In this document: positions 11,697 through 22,727 of the stretch, piece by piece
Position numbering within the stretch: position 1 is the first letter of the stretch
How the letters are laid out: the number at the start of each line of letters is the position of its first letter
From: Zea mays
Lineage: Eukaryota > Streptophyta > Magnoliopsida > Poales > Poaceae
Assembly (NCBI RefSeq): GCF_902167145.1
Contig: NC_050098.1
Span: forward strand, 134,676,207-134,740,206
Direction of reading: 5' to 3'
Length of the DNA stretch: 64,000 bases
Program-made: the position numbers and the translations under genes
Notes under the pieces: generated by a model
What the model was told of the DNA's origin: nothing
The model's input: only the letters and a program-made list of their open reading frames with translations
Databases searched by the model: none

Positions 11697-11935
11697 TTGG
11701 TTTATGTAACCTGCAGGTCTGCTGGTGTAATCTACCTTCATGTTGGGTCATGATATTGCGATGGTAACTGGAAAATGTACAGTGGATGACAAATGCACCG
11801 TTCCAAGTTTAAGTTATTTCTAGAGAATGTGACTAAATAGCCTCTTGTTAAATTTGATTGTCTGAATAACTTTTTATATTACCTTTGATAAATAGCCCCT
11901 TGTTGAATGGGCCTCAGATTCATCATCATATATAC
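11697..11935 (+). other. Probable 3' UTR of GC6-like gene
   Basis: AT-rich stretch directly after the stop codon and before gypsy-derived sequence appears. No clean AATAAA is present, so the poly(A) site cannot be placed. Confidence 0.45.
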
Positions 11936-12029
11936 TAAAAAGAACGGGTCTGATCTGGTGTGGAACTCGGCAACGTCCGTAGCCCCTAGAGTGCTGCTGA
12001 TAACTGTTCGACCCACCTCCCTGCATATG

Positions 12030-13846
12030 GATGTGAGCGATCGAAGATCCTAAGCTTCAAACCCATAAGAATAAGGCCATTGGCCCTTTCCATCTGGACA
12101 TTGCTTTGGGGATGAGCGACAGAAGTGAAGTTCACTATGACCTCGTTTTCAGAACAAAATTCCATAAGTACTTGAGAAGTAAATTGACTCTTATTATCTG
12201 ATATAATATAATGGATCTTGGGATGCCGAATTGGTTAGGGATTTCCTGGATGAACTCCACAACTCTTGTGGCTGTGATCTTTGACACAAGTTTTGCTTCA
12301 ATCCACTTGGTTAATTTGTCAGCCGCAAAGATACCTTTGGTCGGTTTGAAAGGTCTCACAATGTCTAAACACTAAGTAGAGAACGACCAAGTGACCAGGA
12401 TGGTCTGGAGTTGCACAGCCGGAACGTGGGCCTAGTGCACGAAGAATTGACATTCTTCACATGTTCGCACAATTTGTTGGGCATCAGTTACCGTAGTTGG
12501 CCAGAAAAACCATGCTGGTAGGCTTTTTCAACTAGTGTTTTAGCCCATGCATGAATTGCACATATGCCTGAATGGATTTCACTGAGCAGTGCTCTTCCTT
12601 CTTCGGTGGGGACACATCTCATCAAGATTCCTGAAGCGCTTTTTTGATATAACTTGTCGTTTGTTAATACACAAGCTTTAGATTTTCGCTGCACTTAGGG
12701 TTAGCGTTTTGACTTCAGAAAGGACCCTGTCTAGCAAATATTTGACGAAAGGTGCATGCCAATCCAATTTAATGACCATTACCCTGAGATCTCCACCATC
12801 AAGCATCTCCGAGCCTAGCTGTTTAGCTAACTCGGCCGAAGGAGACTCAACCATCTTACCAATGGTTGGGGAAGTTGATTTTGCCAAAAAGGCTCCTGGT
12901 CGCACAAGGGATCTTGATGATCCTATTATTGCCAATGTGTCTACCTCTTTATTTTTAGCCCACAAGATATGCGTAAATTCGATCCCGGCAAACTTTTCTT
13001 CGAGCTTCCAAATTTCTTGGTAGTAACTCATCATTTTGTCATCACTACATGTCCACTCTTTGTTGACTTGATTTATTACAAGTAACGAGTCACCTAGAAC
13101 TCAGATCCGACGAATGTCGAGAGCGAAGTAATTCGCAGACTGAGTAGCATAGCCTCATAGTCAGCAACATTGTTTAATACTAGAAATTGTATTTAATGAA
13201 TGTACTTAAAATTCTCACCTTTCGGAGAAGTAACCACCACTCCCACTCCTGCTCCAGTGAGTTGCAAGGATCCATAGAAATTGACGGTCCAATAGTCTAA
13301 AGGTTTTGACTTAGACGGTATCTGTATCTTTGTCAAGTTGGCGACGAAGTCACTAAGGGCTTGAGCTTTGATAGTTGTTCTTGGCTTAAAGACAATGTCA
13401 TATACTCTGAGTTTGCTGGCCCACTTGACAATTCTACCAGTGGTGTCTTTATTGTGTAGTACTTTCCCTAGTGTTGAAGATGTGTGTTCTTCGATTCGAT
13501 GTGCTTGAAGTAATGCACTAACTTGCGAGAAGTAATGAGCAAAGCATATGCCATCTTTATGATATCAAAGTATCTTAATTTGGACGCGTTGAGTATCTTC
13601 GAGATGAAGTAGACCAAGAACTACACATGTTAGGACTCTACCGCTCCACTACCAGGGGTGTGCTGACCACATCATTGGTGGCCAAGATGTATAACTAGAG
13701 TGTCTCCCCTAATTCAAGGGCAACCAGCATCGAGGGATTCATTAGATACTTTTTGAGTTAATGTAGAGCTTATTGAGCCTCGCTAGTATATATGAAATGT
13801 CTTGCTTTTTTAATAGCTTGAAGAAACGCAAACCTTGAATACCAAG
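12030..13846 (-). mobile_element. Old Ty3/gypsy element, left fragment (integrase, RNase H, RT end)
   Basis: Minus-strand pol remnants with many stops and frameshifts. From right to left: end of RT (LRFFKLLKKQD, 13742-13850), connection/RNase H (FYGSLQLTGAGVGVVV region near 13250), RNase H end (12678-13034, WAKNKEVDTLA), integrase zinc-binding region (12488-12694, SEIHSGICAIHAWAKTLVEKAYQHGF) and integrase core (12040-12359, DKLTKWIEAKLVSKIT, then HPQSNVQMERANGL). The frame continues at 55150, across the stack of later insertions, through the CCAAG duplication. The left boundary with the host 3' UTR (~11.94-12.03 kb) is not sharp. Confidence 0.8.
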
Positions 13847-13851
13847 TGTTG
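13847..13851 (+). mobile_element. Solo LTR A, first five bases
   Basis: TGTTG directly follows the target duplication CCAAG (13842-13846). It is cut by the CACTA element after base five. The LTR resumes at 30685 because TTG is duplicated by the CACTA insertion. Confidence 0.7.
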
Positions 13852-13864
13852 CACTACAGTAAAA
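13852..13864 (+). repeat. CACTA left terminal inverted repeat
   Basis: CACTACAGTAAAA, the inverse of 30669-30681. CACTA ends are bound and cut by the element transposase. Confidence 0.93.
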
Positions 13865-13871
13865 ACAAACA

Positions 13872-14045
13872 TCTCCGACGGCCTTGTTATCTTCGACGGC
13901 CGCGCAGGAGACCGTCGGAAGTAGCCTTATGTCCGAGCGCCTGGGCTGACCGTCGGACATAACGCCCTATCTCCGACGGCTGTCAGAGGGCTGTCGGACA
14001 TAAGGTTATCTCCGACGGCCCGTATTACAGTCGTCGGAGATAAAG
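13872..14045 (+). repeat. CACTA left subterminal repeats
   Basis: Repeated units of TCCGACGGC and its inverse GCCGTCGGA, with GTCGGACATAA and GTCGGAGATAA variants, in both orientations. These are expected binding sites for the TNPA-like protein. Several are arranged as short hairpins. Confidence 0.85.
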
Positions 14046-14099
14046 CGATTTAACCGCGCGACCAAGGAACACCATTTCATTTTCCATCTTCCCAGCGCG

Positions 14100-14752
14100 C
14101 ACCACCGTCGTCCCCGTGCTGCCCGTCGCAGCCACGGCCCTGCCGGCCACCGTGCTGCGCCCCGCCGTGCTGCCCGCGCTGCCCGCCCCGCCCGCCGCCA
14201 CACACGCCGCCGCGCTGCCCGCCCCGCCCGCCGTGCAGCCCGTGGCCGTGCTGCCCGCCGCGCTGCCCGCCCCGCCCGCTGTGCTGCCCGCCGTCGTGCA
14301 GCCACACCGCCACCGCCACCGCCGTGCTGCCCGCCACCGCGCTGCCCGCCCCGCCCGCCGTGCAGCCCGCGGCCGTGCTGCCCGCCACCGCGCTGCCCGC
14401 CGCGCTGCCACTCCGCCCGTCGCGCTGCTGCCCCGCCCGCCGCGCTGCCCGCCCCGCCCGCTGTGCTGCCCGCCGTCGTGCAGCAACACCGCCACCGCCG
14501 TGCTGCCCGCCATCGCGCTGCCCACCGCGCTGCCGCTCCGCCCGCCGCGCTGCTGCCCTGCCCGCCGCGCTGCCTGCCCCATCCGCTGTGCTGCCCGCCG
14601 TCGTGCAGCCACACCGCCACCGCCACCGCCGTGCTGCCACACCCGCACCGGTCGCCCGCGCAGTCGTCCCCGTCACCGCCGTGCTGCCCCGTCGCCGCCG
14701 ATCGCAGCCCCGCCCGCGCCGGAGCCCCGTCCGCCCCGCCCCGCACTCTCAA
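14100..14752 (+). repeat. GC-rich Ala/Pro-codon repeat block, putative leader exon of the CACTA
   Basis: Extremely GC-rich repeats built from GCTGCCCGCC, CCCGCCGTGCAGCCC and CACCGCCACCGCC. A longer module ending in GTCGTGCAGC followed by ACACCGCCACCGCC recurs near 14285, 14470 and 14595. All plus frames and several minus frames stay open for about 200 codons simply because the repeats lack stops, so no protein is claimed. The block ends at 14752 before a strong donor (GTGAGT at 14753). The next acceptor-like CTAG (15181-15184) is directly before the transposase ATG. It may be a 5' UTR exon of the transposase gene. Confidence 0.55.
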
Positions 14753-15184
14753 GTGAGTAGTTTAAGTATTATTTTGTATATGTTAATATTGTTTTGCAGT
14801 TGCAATTTTTGTTGTTAAATAATTAGTATGTTAAATATTGTTTAATTTATTGTGTGCGATGACCGAAATTTGATTATGTAATTAATTTAATTTGTTTTCG
14901 TTTACTTAGTGGTGTTTAGATAATTTAAACTTTTATTTTTCGAGGGTAATTATAATGCCCTCAGAAATAAGGTCATTTTATATGATTTGTCACCCGTGAC
15001 AATGTTATGTAGTGGTTCTTATATAATTTAAACTATTAATTCCGAGGGTAATTATAATGCCCTCGGAAATAAGGTCATTTTATATGATTTAGGGTCCCGT
15101 GAAATGATTTTCCTTGTATTAGTGTGGTTTATTAGATTAGGGGCGTGATTTACTTAACTAATCAAGTTAAAATCTCGTATCTAG
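14753..15184 (+). other. Probable leader intron of the CACTA transposase gene
   Basis: AT-rich 432 bp between a GTGAGT donor and an AG two bases before the ATG at 15186. It includes a direct repeat of about 50 bp (CGAGGGTAATTATAATGCCC at ~14940 and ~15043). Confidence 0.5.
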
Positions 15185-17209
15185 TATGGAGGAGGATCGT
15201 CGATGGATGTATGAAGGTTGGAAGAAAAGAGGTGCTCTATCAAGTGAGTGGATTGCCAAGACTGATACTTTTCTCGACCGTGCTTTTGCTCGGTCAGAGA
15301 CTGGAACCGATGTAAGGTGCCCTTGTAGAAAGTGTTGGAACATTTATTTCCTTGACAGGAGGACTATGTCGATAGATCTTTGCAAGAACGGTTATATGCC
15401 AGGCTATGAGGTGTGGGTGCACCATGGTGAGGACCCACCTCCTCGTATTGTGTCAGAAGTTTAGTCACATGAAGAGGGGGACTACGATAGGATGGAAGAG
15501 ATGCTTGACGATGTACGCCATGAGCTTCTAACCGTCGATTCGGAGAACCCCGATCAACCCACCGATTATGAGGATCCAGCTACACCTGAAGTTCAGAAGT
15601 TCTTTGAGCTCCTTAAAGCTGTCGAAGAGCCGTTGCATGAGCACACGAAAGTGACCGTCCTTGTATTTGTGACTCGACTTATGGCTATTAAGTCTAAGTT
15701 TGCATTCTCAAACAACCGCTACAAGGAGCTTTTGAACTTGATCAGTGATGTACTTCCGGAGAATCACAAGATGCCAAAGGACATGTATCAGTCCAAAAAA
15801 TTGTTATTTGGGCTCGGTATGGACTATGAAAAAAATCGATGTCTGTGACAATAATTGTATGCTTTTCTGGAAGGAGATCGCGGGTGAGAAGAAGTGTACT
15901 GTATGTGGTGAGCGTAGATTCGTTGAGGTTGAAAACGACGATGGTTTGACTGTGACTACGAAGATTGCACGTAAGCAGCTTCGTTACATGCCTCTTATAC
16001 CTCGGTTGAAACGTTTGTTCATCTCCAAGAATACAGCTAGACACATGAGGTGGCACTTTGAAGGGGTACGTGAGAATCCAAATGTCATGGTGCACCCAGC
16101 TGATACAGATGCATGGAAGGCACTAGATGCTTTTGATTCCAGCTTTGCTGATGAAGTGCGGAATGTCCGCTTTGGTTTGGCAACAGATGGTTTCTATCCA
16201 TTCAATCTAACTGCAACGTCCTACTCGTGTTGGCCCGTCTTTGCTATTCCATACAACCTTCCACCAGCTCTTTGCATGAAATATGAATTTATTTTCTTGT
16301 GTCTTGTAATACCTGGTCCGGATCATCCTGGAACAAAGATCGATGTGATGATGAGACCCGTGATTGAAGAATTGAAAATTTTGTGAGAAGGAGTCGAGGC
16401 GTACGATTGTTACAAGAAACAAAAGTTCAACCTGAGAGCCACGTTTTTGTGGTCTATTCATGATTTTATGGCTTATAGTATCTTTGTTGGATGGAGTTGT
16501 CATGGGATTTTGACATGTCCGATATGCATTGAAGACACTTTATGCTTTCGACTAAAGTTTGGTGGAAAGATATGTTACTTCGATTGCCATAGATGTTTTT
16601 TGCCAGAAGATCACCCGTTCAGGTTCGATAGGAACGCTTTTAAAAAGGACACGATTGTGACGAGGGGACCACCCAAGCGTCTAAGTGGTCCAAAGATTCT
16701 CGCGAGACTTAATGATTTGAAACTAAACGAACATGGAAATCGTTTTGAAGGTTATGGAACCGAGCATAATTGGACTCACAAATGTGGTCTATGGGAACTC
16801 CCTTATATGAAAGCCTTGATTCTAATGCATAACATTGATGTCATGCACCAGGAACGAAATATGGGTGAAAGCATTATCAGCACTTGCATGAATATCACTG
16901 ACAAAACAAAAGACAACCCTAAGGCTAGAAAAGACTTGGCCTTAATCTGTAGAAGACCAACTATGGAGATAGGAGAAAATCAGAAGAAGCCACATGCTCC
17001 TTTCAATATTAAACCTAAAAGGAAGAAACAATTGATGAAATGGTTGAAAAACTTAAAGTTCCCAGATGGTTACGCCACGGGCTTTAGAAGATCTGTGAAT
17101 TTGAAGACGGGCAAGTTTTCTGGGTTGAAGAGTCATGACTACCACATAATAATGGAAAGACTCCTTCCTGTTATGTTTCGTGGTTTTGTAAAAAATGATG
17201 TCTGGAAAG

Positions 17210-17784
17210 TGTTGGGACTATGCTTCGTCGCCGAAGGTCTTGTAGGAATAAGCGGTTTTCAGCTGAAGCTGTTTGTGTGAGTTGGCCGAAGGTTCCTCTT
17301 CATGAAGCTTCGGTATTACAAACCGACTTAAAGATAGAATGACCTTTTAGTCCATAAAGGTCTGAGTCAATGTTGTAAACTTTTATGAGGGGCATAATTG
17401 TAATTCTTCACAGGCTGTGTCCTGTGTCTATAAATAGTGAACAGTATTCCTTTACTGTTCACGGATTCCTGTAATTGCAATCGCATCATTCGGGAACCAA
17501 TCTTTGCCAAGGCAGAGGTATAGCTGTATTCAATGATTTAATATATTATAATATGATTCGTTTATGATTCATTTGCCTTTGATACCCTTTATTTTATATT
17601 AACTTATACAATCTATTAAAATTTAATTATGAAGACTTAACCTTCGTAATCATATTCTCATTAACCTTCGTCCAAGGTTCATTATCCTCAAGGGAATAAT
17701 GCTTCGTGGACGAAGGACGTTAACATTTAACATTTTATGTTGCCTTGTTCTTAATTCATAGCATTTGAGAACAAGTCTCCAACA
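17210..17784 (+). repeat. Element C 5' LTR
   Basis: 575 bp, TGTTGGGAC...TCTCCAACA. TATA box TATAAATA at 17429-17436. Preceded by target duplication GAAAG. Confidence 0.95.
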
Positions 17785-17801
17785 TTGGCGCCCACCTCCG
17801 G
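17785..17801 (+). other. Element C primer-binding site
   Basis: TTGGCGCCCACCTCCGG directly after the 5' LTR. TGGCGCC-type sites are common in Tat-lineage gypsy elements, where a host tRNA 3' end primes minus-strand synthesis. Confidence 0.65.
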
Positions 17802-17829
17802 TGAACTCACTTCCACTTTTTTTGAGCTG

Positions 17830-20448
17830 ATGGCTTCGTTCAACGATCGAGCTGGAGCTGCTTCGGCTCCGAAGCTGCTACTCCCGATAACAGGCGGTTC
17901 ATGTTCAGAGCCAGCCAACAAGAAGCAGAAGAAGGAAGCACAGAGAAGGGTACAACATGTTGGGGTGAAAGGACCCTTCATCAAGTCGAGATGGTCTCAC
18001 ATTCCTATTATCTTCTCCCAAGAGGACCTTCAACTCAAGGATTACCCACACAACGATGCCATGGTTATCTCTTGTGTTATCAAAGGATTTCTGGTCCACA
18101 ATGTCTTGGTTGATACAGGCAGTGCAGCTGATATCATATTTGCTAAGGCCTTCAGGCAAATGCAAGAGCCAGAAGATAAGATTCATGATGCTACGCACCC
18201 TCTCTGTGGCTTCGGAGGAAGACAGATTGTAGCACTGGGCAAGATCACCATGTCAGTGACCTTCGGGTTCATCAACAACACTAGAACTGAGCAAGTTGTG
18301 TTTGACATTGTTGACATGGAATACCCTTACAATGCAATTATTGGTCGTGGCACCCTCAATGCTTTCGAAGCAATTCTTCATCCTGCCTATCTTTGCATGA
18401 AGATACCTTCGGATCAAGGACCCATCGCTATTCATGGAAGTCAGGAAGCTGCCAGAAGGGCCGAAGGAAACTGGACTGACTCAAAAGCAATCCATAACAT
18501 AGATGGAGCTGAAGCTTATGAACAATACAAATTCAGAAGGGAGAAAGCAGCTTCAGCAGATCAGCCGAAGCCCATGCTCTTATGTGAGGACATAGCAGAG
18601 CAGAAGGTGCTGTTGGGCTCTCAATTATCCGAAGAGCAGGAGAAAACCTTGATAAGGTTTTTGTTCAACAACAAAGATGTTTTTGCATGGTCAGCCAATG
18701 ATCTCTGCGGAGTTAATAGGGATGTTATTGAACACTCGCTCAATGTTGACCCATCCTTCAGACCCAGAAAACAGAGGCTTCGGAAAATGTCTGATGATAA
18801 GGCCAAAGGTGCTCGTAATGAAGTCAAAAGACTCCTCAGTGCAGGAGTTATCAGAGAAGTAAAGTACCCAGAATGGCTAGCTAACACTGTTATGGTAAAA
18901 AAGGCCAATGGCAAGTGGCGAATGTGTATCGATTTTACAGGTCTCAACAAGGCTTGTCCGAAGGACGAATTCCCATTGCCAAGGATAGACTCTTTAGTTG
19001 ATGCAGCAGCTTCTTCAGAGCTCATGAGTCTGCTAGACTGTTACTCAGGCTACCACCAAATCTGGATGAAGAAGGAGGATGAGCCGAAGACTAGCTTTAT
19101 AACCCCAAGTGGCACATATTGCTATCTTCGGATGCCTGAGGGGCTCAAAAAAGCTGGAGGAAGTTTCAGCAGAATGACTGCGAAGGTTCTCCAGTCTCAG
19201 ATAGGCAGAAATGTGCTAACTTATGTTGATGACATCATTGTAAAAAGCACGAAGCAGGAAAATCATATTGCTGATTTGCAGGAGACCTTCGCCAATTTTA
19301 GACAAGCTGGCTTAAAGTTGAATCCAGAAAAATGTATCTTCGGAGTAAAGAAGGGGAAATTTCTTGGATGCTTGGTTTCAACAAAGGGAATTGAAGCTAA
19401 TCCAAGTAAAATTGAAGCTATACTTCGAATGGAGCCACCAACTACAAAAAAGGGGCCCCAAAGATTAACAGGGAGGTTGGCATCTCTTAATAGATTTATA
19501 TCCAGATCAGCAGAAAGAAATTTACCATTCTTCGAAGTGCTGAAGTCAGTCGAAGTCTTTCAATGGGGACCAAGCCAACAAAAAGCCTTCGAGGAACTGA
19601 AGCAATATCTGATGGATTTAACAACATTAACTCCACCAACGCCAGGGGCTCCTTTGTTATTATATGTGGCAGCTTCGCACTCAGCGGTAAGTGCAGCACT
19701 TGTCCAGGAGAAGCTTGATGGCCAAGTCAAGAAGCAGGTCCCAGTGTATTTTGTATCTGAAGTTCTTAGTATATCAAAGAAAAACTATACAGAATTAGAG
19801 AAGGTGTTATATGCTGTTTTGATGGCATCCAGGAAGCTTCGGCACTACTTTCAAGCATACAATATTGTTGTTCCTTCTTCGCAGCCGTTGAAGGATATTA
19901 TGAGAAATAGAGAAGCTACTGGGCGGATTGGAAAATGGGCTGCAGAGCTTAATGAATTTTGCATTGATTATGCGCATAGATCTTCGATCCAGTCCCAGGC
20001 GTTAGCAGACTTCATTGCTGACTGGACGCCAGGGGCTCAGGATGAAGAAACAAATAAAGATGCCGAAGTATGGACAGTGTTTTGCGATGGGTCTTGGGGA
20101 ACCTTCGGGGCAGGAGCAGCTGCTGTGTTGGTCTCGCCATCCAAAGTTAAAACTTGTTATGCGGCAAGACTCGATTTTAGTTGTACAAACAATATTACTG
20201 AGTACGAAGCCCTGCTTTTGGGTCTTCGGAAGCTAAAAGCAATGGGAATCAGAAGGGCCATTCTTAAAACTGATTCCCAGGTTGTTTCGGGTCATATCGA
20301 CAAAAGTTGCAAGGCTAAAGATCCGAAGCTTGAAAGATATCTAGACATGGTTCGAAGAGTCGAAGCTTCCTTCGAAGGATTTTCTGTCAAAAATATCCCT
20401 CGAGGACAAAATGAGCATGCTGATTTACTAGCTAAGTCAGCAGCATAG
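17830..20448 (+). pseudogene. Element C pol: protease, reverse transcriptase, RNase H
   Basis: First ATG is at 17830; the frame is open back to the primer-binding site. Domains: a short linker, aspartic protease (VLVDTGSAADIIF), RT (NGKWRMCIDFTGLNKACPKD, LLDCYSGYHQIWM, catalytic YVDDIIVK), connection (LPFFEVLKSVEVFQWGPSQQ) and RNase H (TVFCDGSWGTFGAGAAAV, TDSQVV). The frame stops at TAG 20446-20448, exactly where RNase H should lead into integrase. A CAG-to-TAG change in a CHG context is the likely cause. The N-terminal gag region present in related elements is absent. Confidence 0.85.
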
Positions 20449-21782
20449 GGGCTGCCTTTACCTTCGGATGTGTTCTTCGAAACAATAAAGGCACCTTCAG
20501 TGGAACTCCTTGAAAGAGCAGTCCTCAATATATCTCCTGTTTATAGCGAAGATTGGAGAACTGAGATCATCTCTTACCTTCAGGGTAAATTCCTTTCAGA
20601 TGACGAAGCTTATAACAGGAGGATAGAGGCAAGAGCTCGTCCATATGTCATGATAGAAGGGGAGTTGTACAAGCATGGAGTTTGCGCTCCGCTACTCAAG
20701 TGTTTATCTAGAACCGAAGGTATAGAGTTGATGAAAGAAATACATGCAGGCCTGTGTGGATCTCACATTGGATCTAGGCCGTTACTTGGAAAAGTTTTCC
20801 GCCAAGGGTTTTATTGGCCGAAGGCAGCTTCGGATGCAGCAGAATTAGTTCAAAAGTGCGAAGGTTGTCAGAAATGTGCAAGAGATCAAAAACAACCTTC
20901 GTCCTTAACACAGCTCATACAACCCATTTGGCCATTGCAAAGGTGGGGCCTTGACTTGTTAGGTCCATTACCACCGGCCCAAGGGAACTTAAGATATGTT
21001 GTAGTGGCTGTGGAATATTTTTCTAAATGGATTGAGGCAAAGCCTTTAGCCACAATAACTTCGGTCACCGTCCAAAAGTTTTCTGGCAGAATATTGTTTG
21101 TCGTTTCGGGGTACCAAAGGCCATCACTGTAGATAATGGAACACAATTCGACTCCGAAGCTTTCAGAGAATTCTGTGATCAAATTGGTATGAAGATCCAT
21201 TTTGCATCAGTCAGGCATCCGGAGTCAAATGGGCTCGTTGAAAGAGCCAATGACATTATAATGACAGGAATAATGAAGTTAATCTTCAATCAACCCAGGG
21301 GAAAGTGGCCAGATCAGTTAACCAAAGTGGTGTGGAGCCACAACACAACAACATCAAGGTCTACAGGCTTTACTCCATTCAAGTTATTATTCGGTGACGA
21401 AGCAATAACTCCGGAGGAAGCTAAAACTGGATCAATAAGAGTAGTAGCTTCGGCAGAATCAGGTTCTGAAGATGTCTATTCTGTGGAAAAAGATGCTTTA
21501 GAAGGGATCAGGCTTCAAGCTGTGGAGAATATCAATAAATATCAAGCCAAAACAATCAAATGGCGAGATAGAAAAGTTCGGCTAAAGAATATTGAGCCAG
21601 GACATTTGGTGCTTCGGAGAGTGGCCAATCCAGACACAGTGGGCAAGTTGCAGTTGAAATGGGAGGGACCTTTCTTAGTAGCATCTTCGTCAAGACCCGG
21701 TTCATACAGATTGAAGGATATGGACGGCAACGACATTCCTAGATCTTGGAATGCGGATGAGCTTCGACGATATTATGTGTAA
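20449..21782 (+). pseudogene. Element C integrase
   Basis: Continues the pol frame after the TAG with LPLPSDVFFETIKAPS. The zinc-binding part (GLCGSHIGSRPLLGKVFRQG, CEGCQKC) and the first catalytic part (WGLDLLGPLP) follow. A one-base deletion in a T-run near 21080 moves the rest to another frame. That frame gives the second catalytic motif (DNGTQFDSEAF), SVRHPESNGLVERAN and a C-terminal DNA-binding region ending at TAA 21780-21782. As written it cannot make a full integrase. Confidence 0.83.
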
Positions 21783-22727
21783 CTTGATGTAACTTTTTAT
21801 GTTTTTTCTTTTTCATGGCACCCTTTTCCTTTCTAAAGGGGGAGAAAGGTTTTTAATGGGGCCATCATATGTAATTTCCTTTTTTTAGTTCTATAAGAGC
21901 AAAAACCCCCAAGGAATGTAAATGTAAAAGCTGAGAACGCACCATCGAGTGCCGAAAAGTAAAAAGCGAAGAAGCTCCAAAGTCGTTCCTAAGGGAATGT
22001 AGAGCTTACAGCGAAAAGTCAACGCTGATTCCGCCAAAAGTAAAAGGCGAAGAAGCTCCAAAGTCGTTCCTAAGGGAATGCAGAGCTTACAGCGAAAAGT
22101 CAACGCTGATTCCGCCAAAAGTAAAAGGCGAAGAAGCTCCAAAGTCGTTCCTAAGGGAATGCAGATCTTACAGCGAAAAGTCAACGCTGATTACGCCGAA
22201 AGTAAAAGGCGAAGAAGCTCCAAAGTCGTTCCTATGGGAATGCAGAGCTGATGTGTGATTGTTTCTAAGGAAATAATGGCTGAGAGTATGGCTTCGGATA
22301 TGTGTTTGGACATTCATTCGCACATCACATTACATCATAGTATTTGCATTCATAAACATTCATCTAGGCATATGTAGGATAACCATCATCATGGCATAAG
22401 TGGTTGCTTCGGCATAAGAAAAGAGCTTCTTCGCGTACAAAAAGGAGAGCTTCGGAAGAAAGGGAAATGTTGTTTTCTATGCTTCGCTGTGTACGAAAAG
22501 AAGGGAAGGTGTTTTTTCGCCTTCGGCTCAAAAAAGATAATTTCGTCCACAACAAAGCACTTCACATACATTAATGAAAGGGTAAGAGCATAATACAAGG
22601 TATGAACAGAACTCATTAAAGACAAGTTTAGTTACATTTACACAAGTTATCTCAAAAGTTTCCTGAGTCTGTCTACAGTCTACTCCTATTTAATCTTCGA
22701 GGCATTTTAGCTTCGGCGTCATTCTTT
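21783..22727 (+). other. Element C spacer between pol and the antisense gene
   Basis: Non-coding for pol. It contains the 81-bp tandem repeats and then AT-rich sequence with many CTTCG motifs. Confidence 0.7.
21957..22254 (+). repeat. 81-bp tandem repeat array in element C
   Basis: The core GCGAAGAAGCTCCAAAGTCG occurs at 21966, 22047, 22128 and 22209, an exact period of 81 bases. There are three full units and a partial one. Units differ by a few bases. Because 81 is a multiple of three, one minus-strand frame stays open and gives a 27-residue hydrophobic repeat. I do not claim it is translated. Confidence 0.9.

Noticed and set aside
14006..14760. Several overlapping 150-250 codon frames on both strands rich in Ala, Pro, Arg and Gly
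   Set aside because: All come from stop-free GC-rich repeats. No frame is favoured and no domain is seen, so they are described only as a repeat block.
21891..22184. Minus-strand 97-codon repeat protein in the 81-bp array
   Set aside because: Open only because the period is a multiple of three; no start context or splicing to the antisense gene is evident.
21957..22254. CRISPR-like array
   Set aside because: Direct tandem repeats without unique spacers, in a plant retrotransposon.
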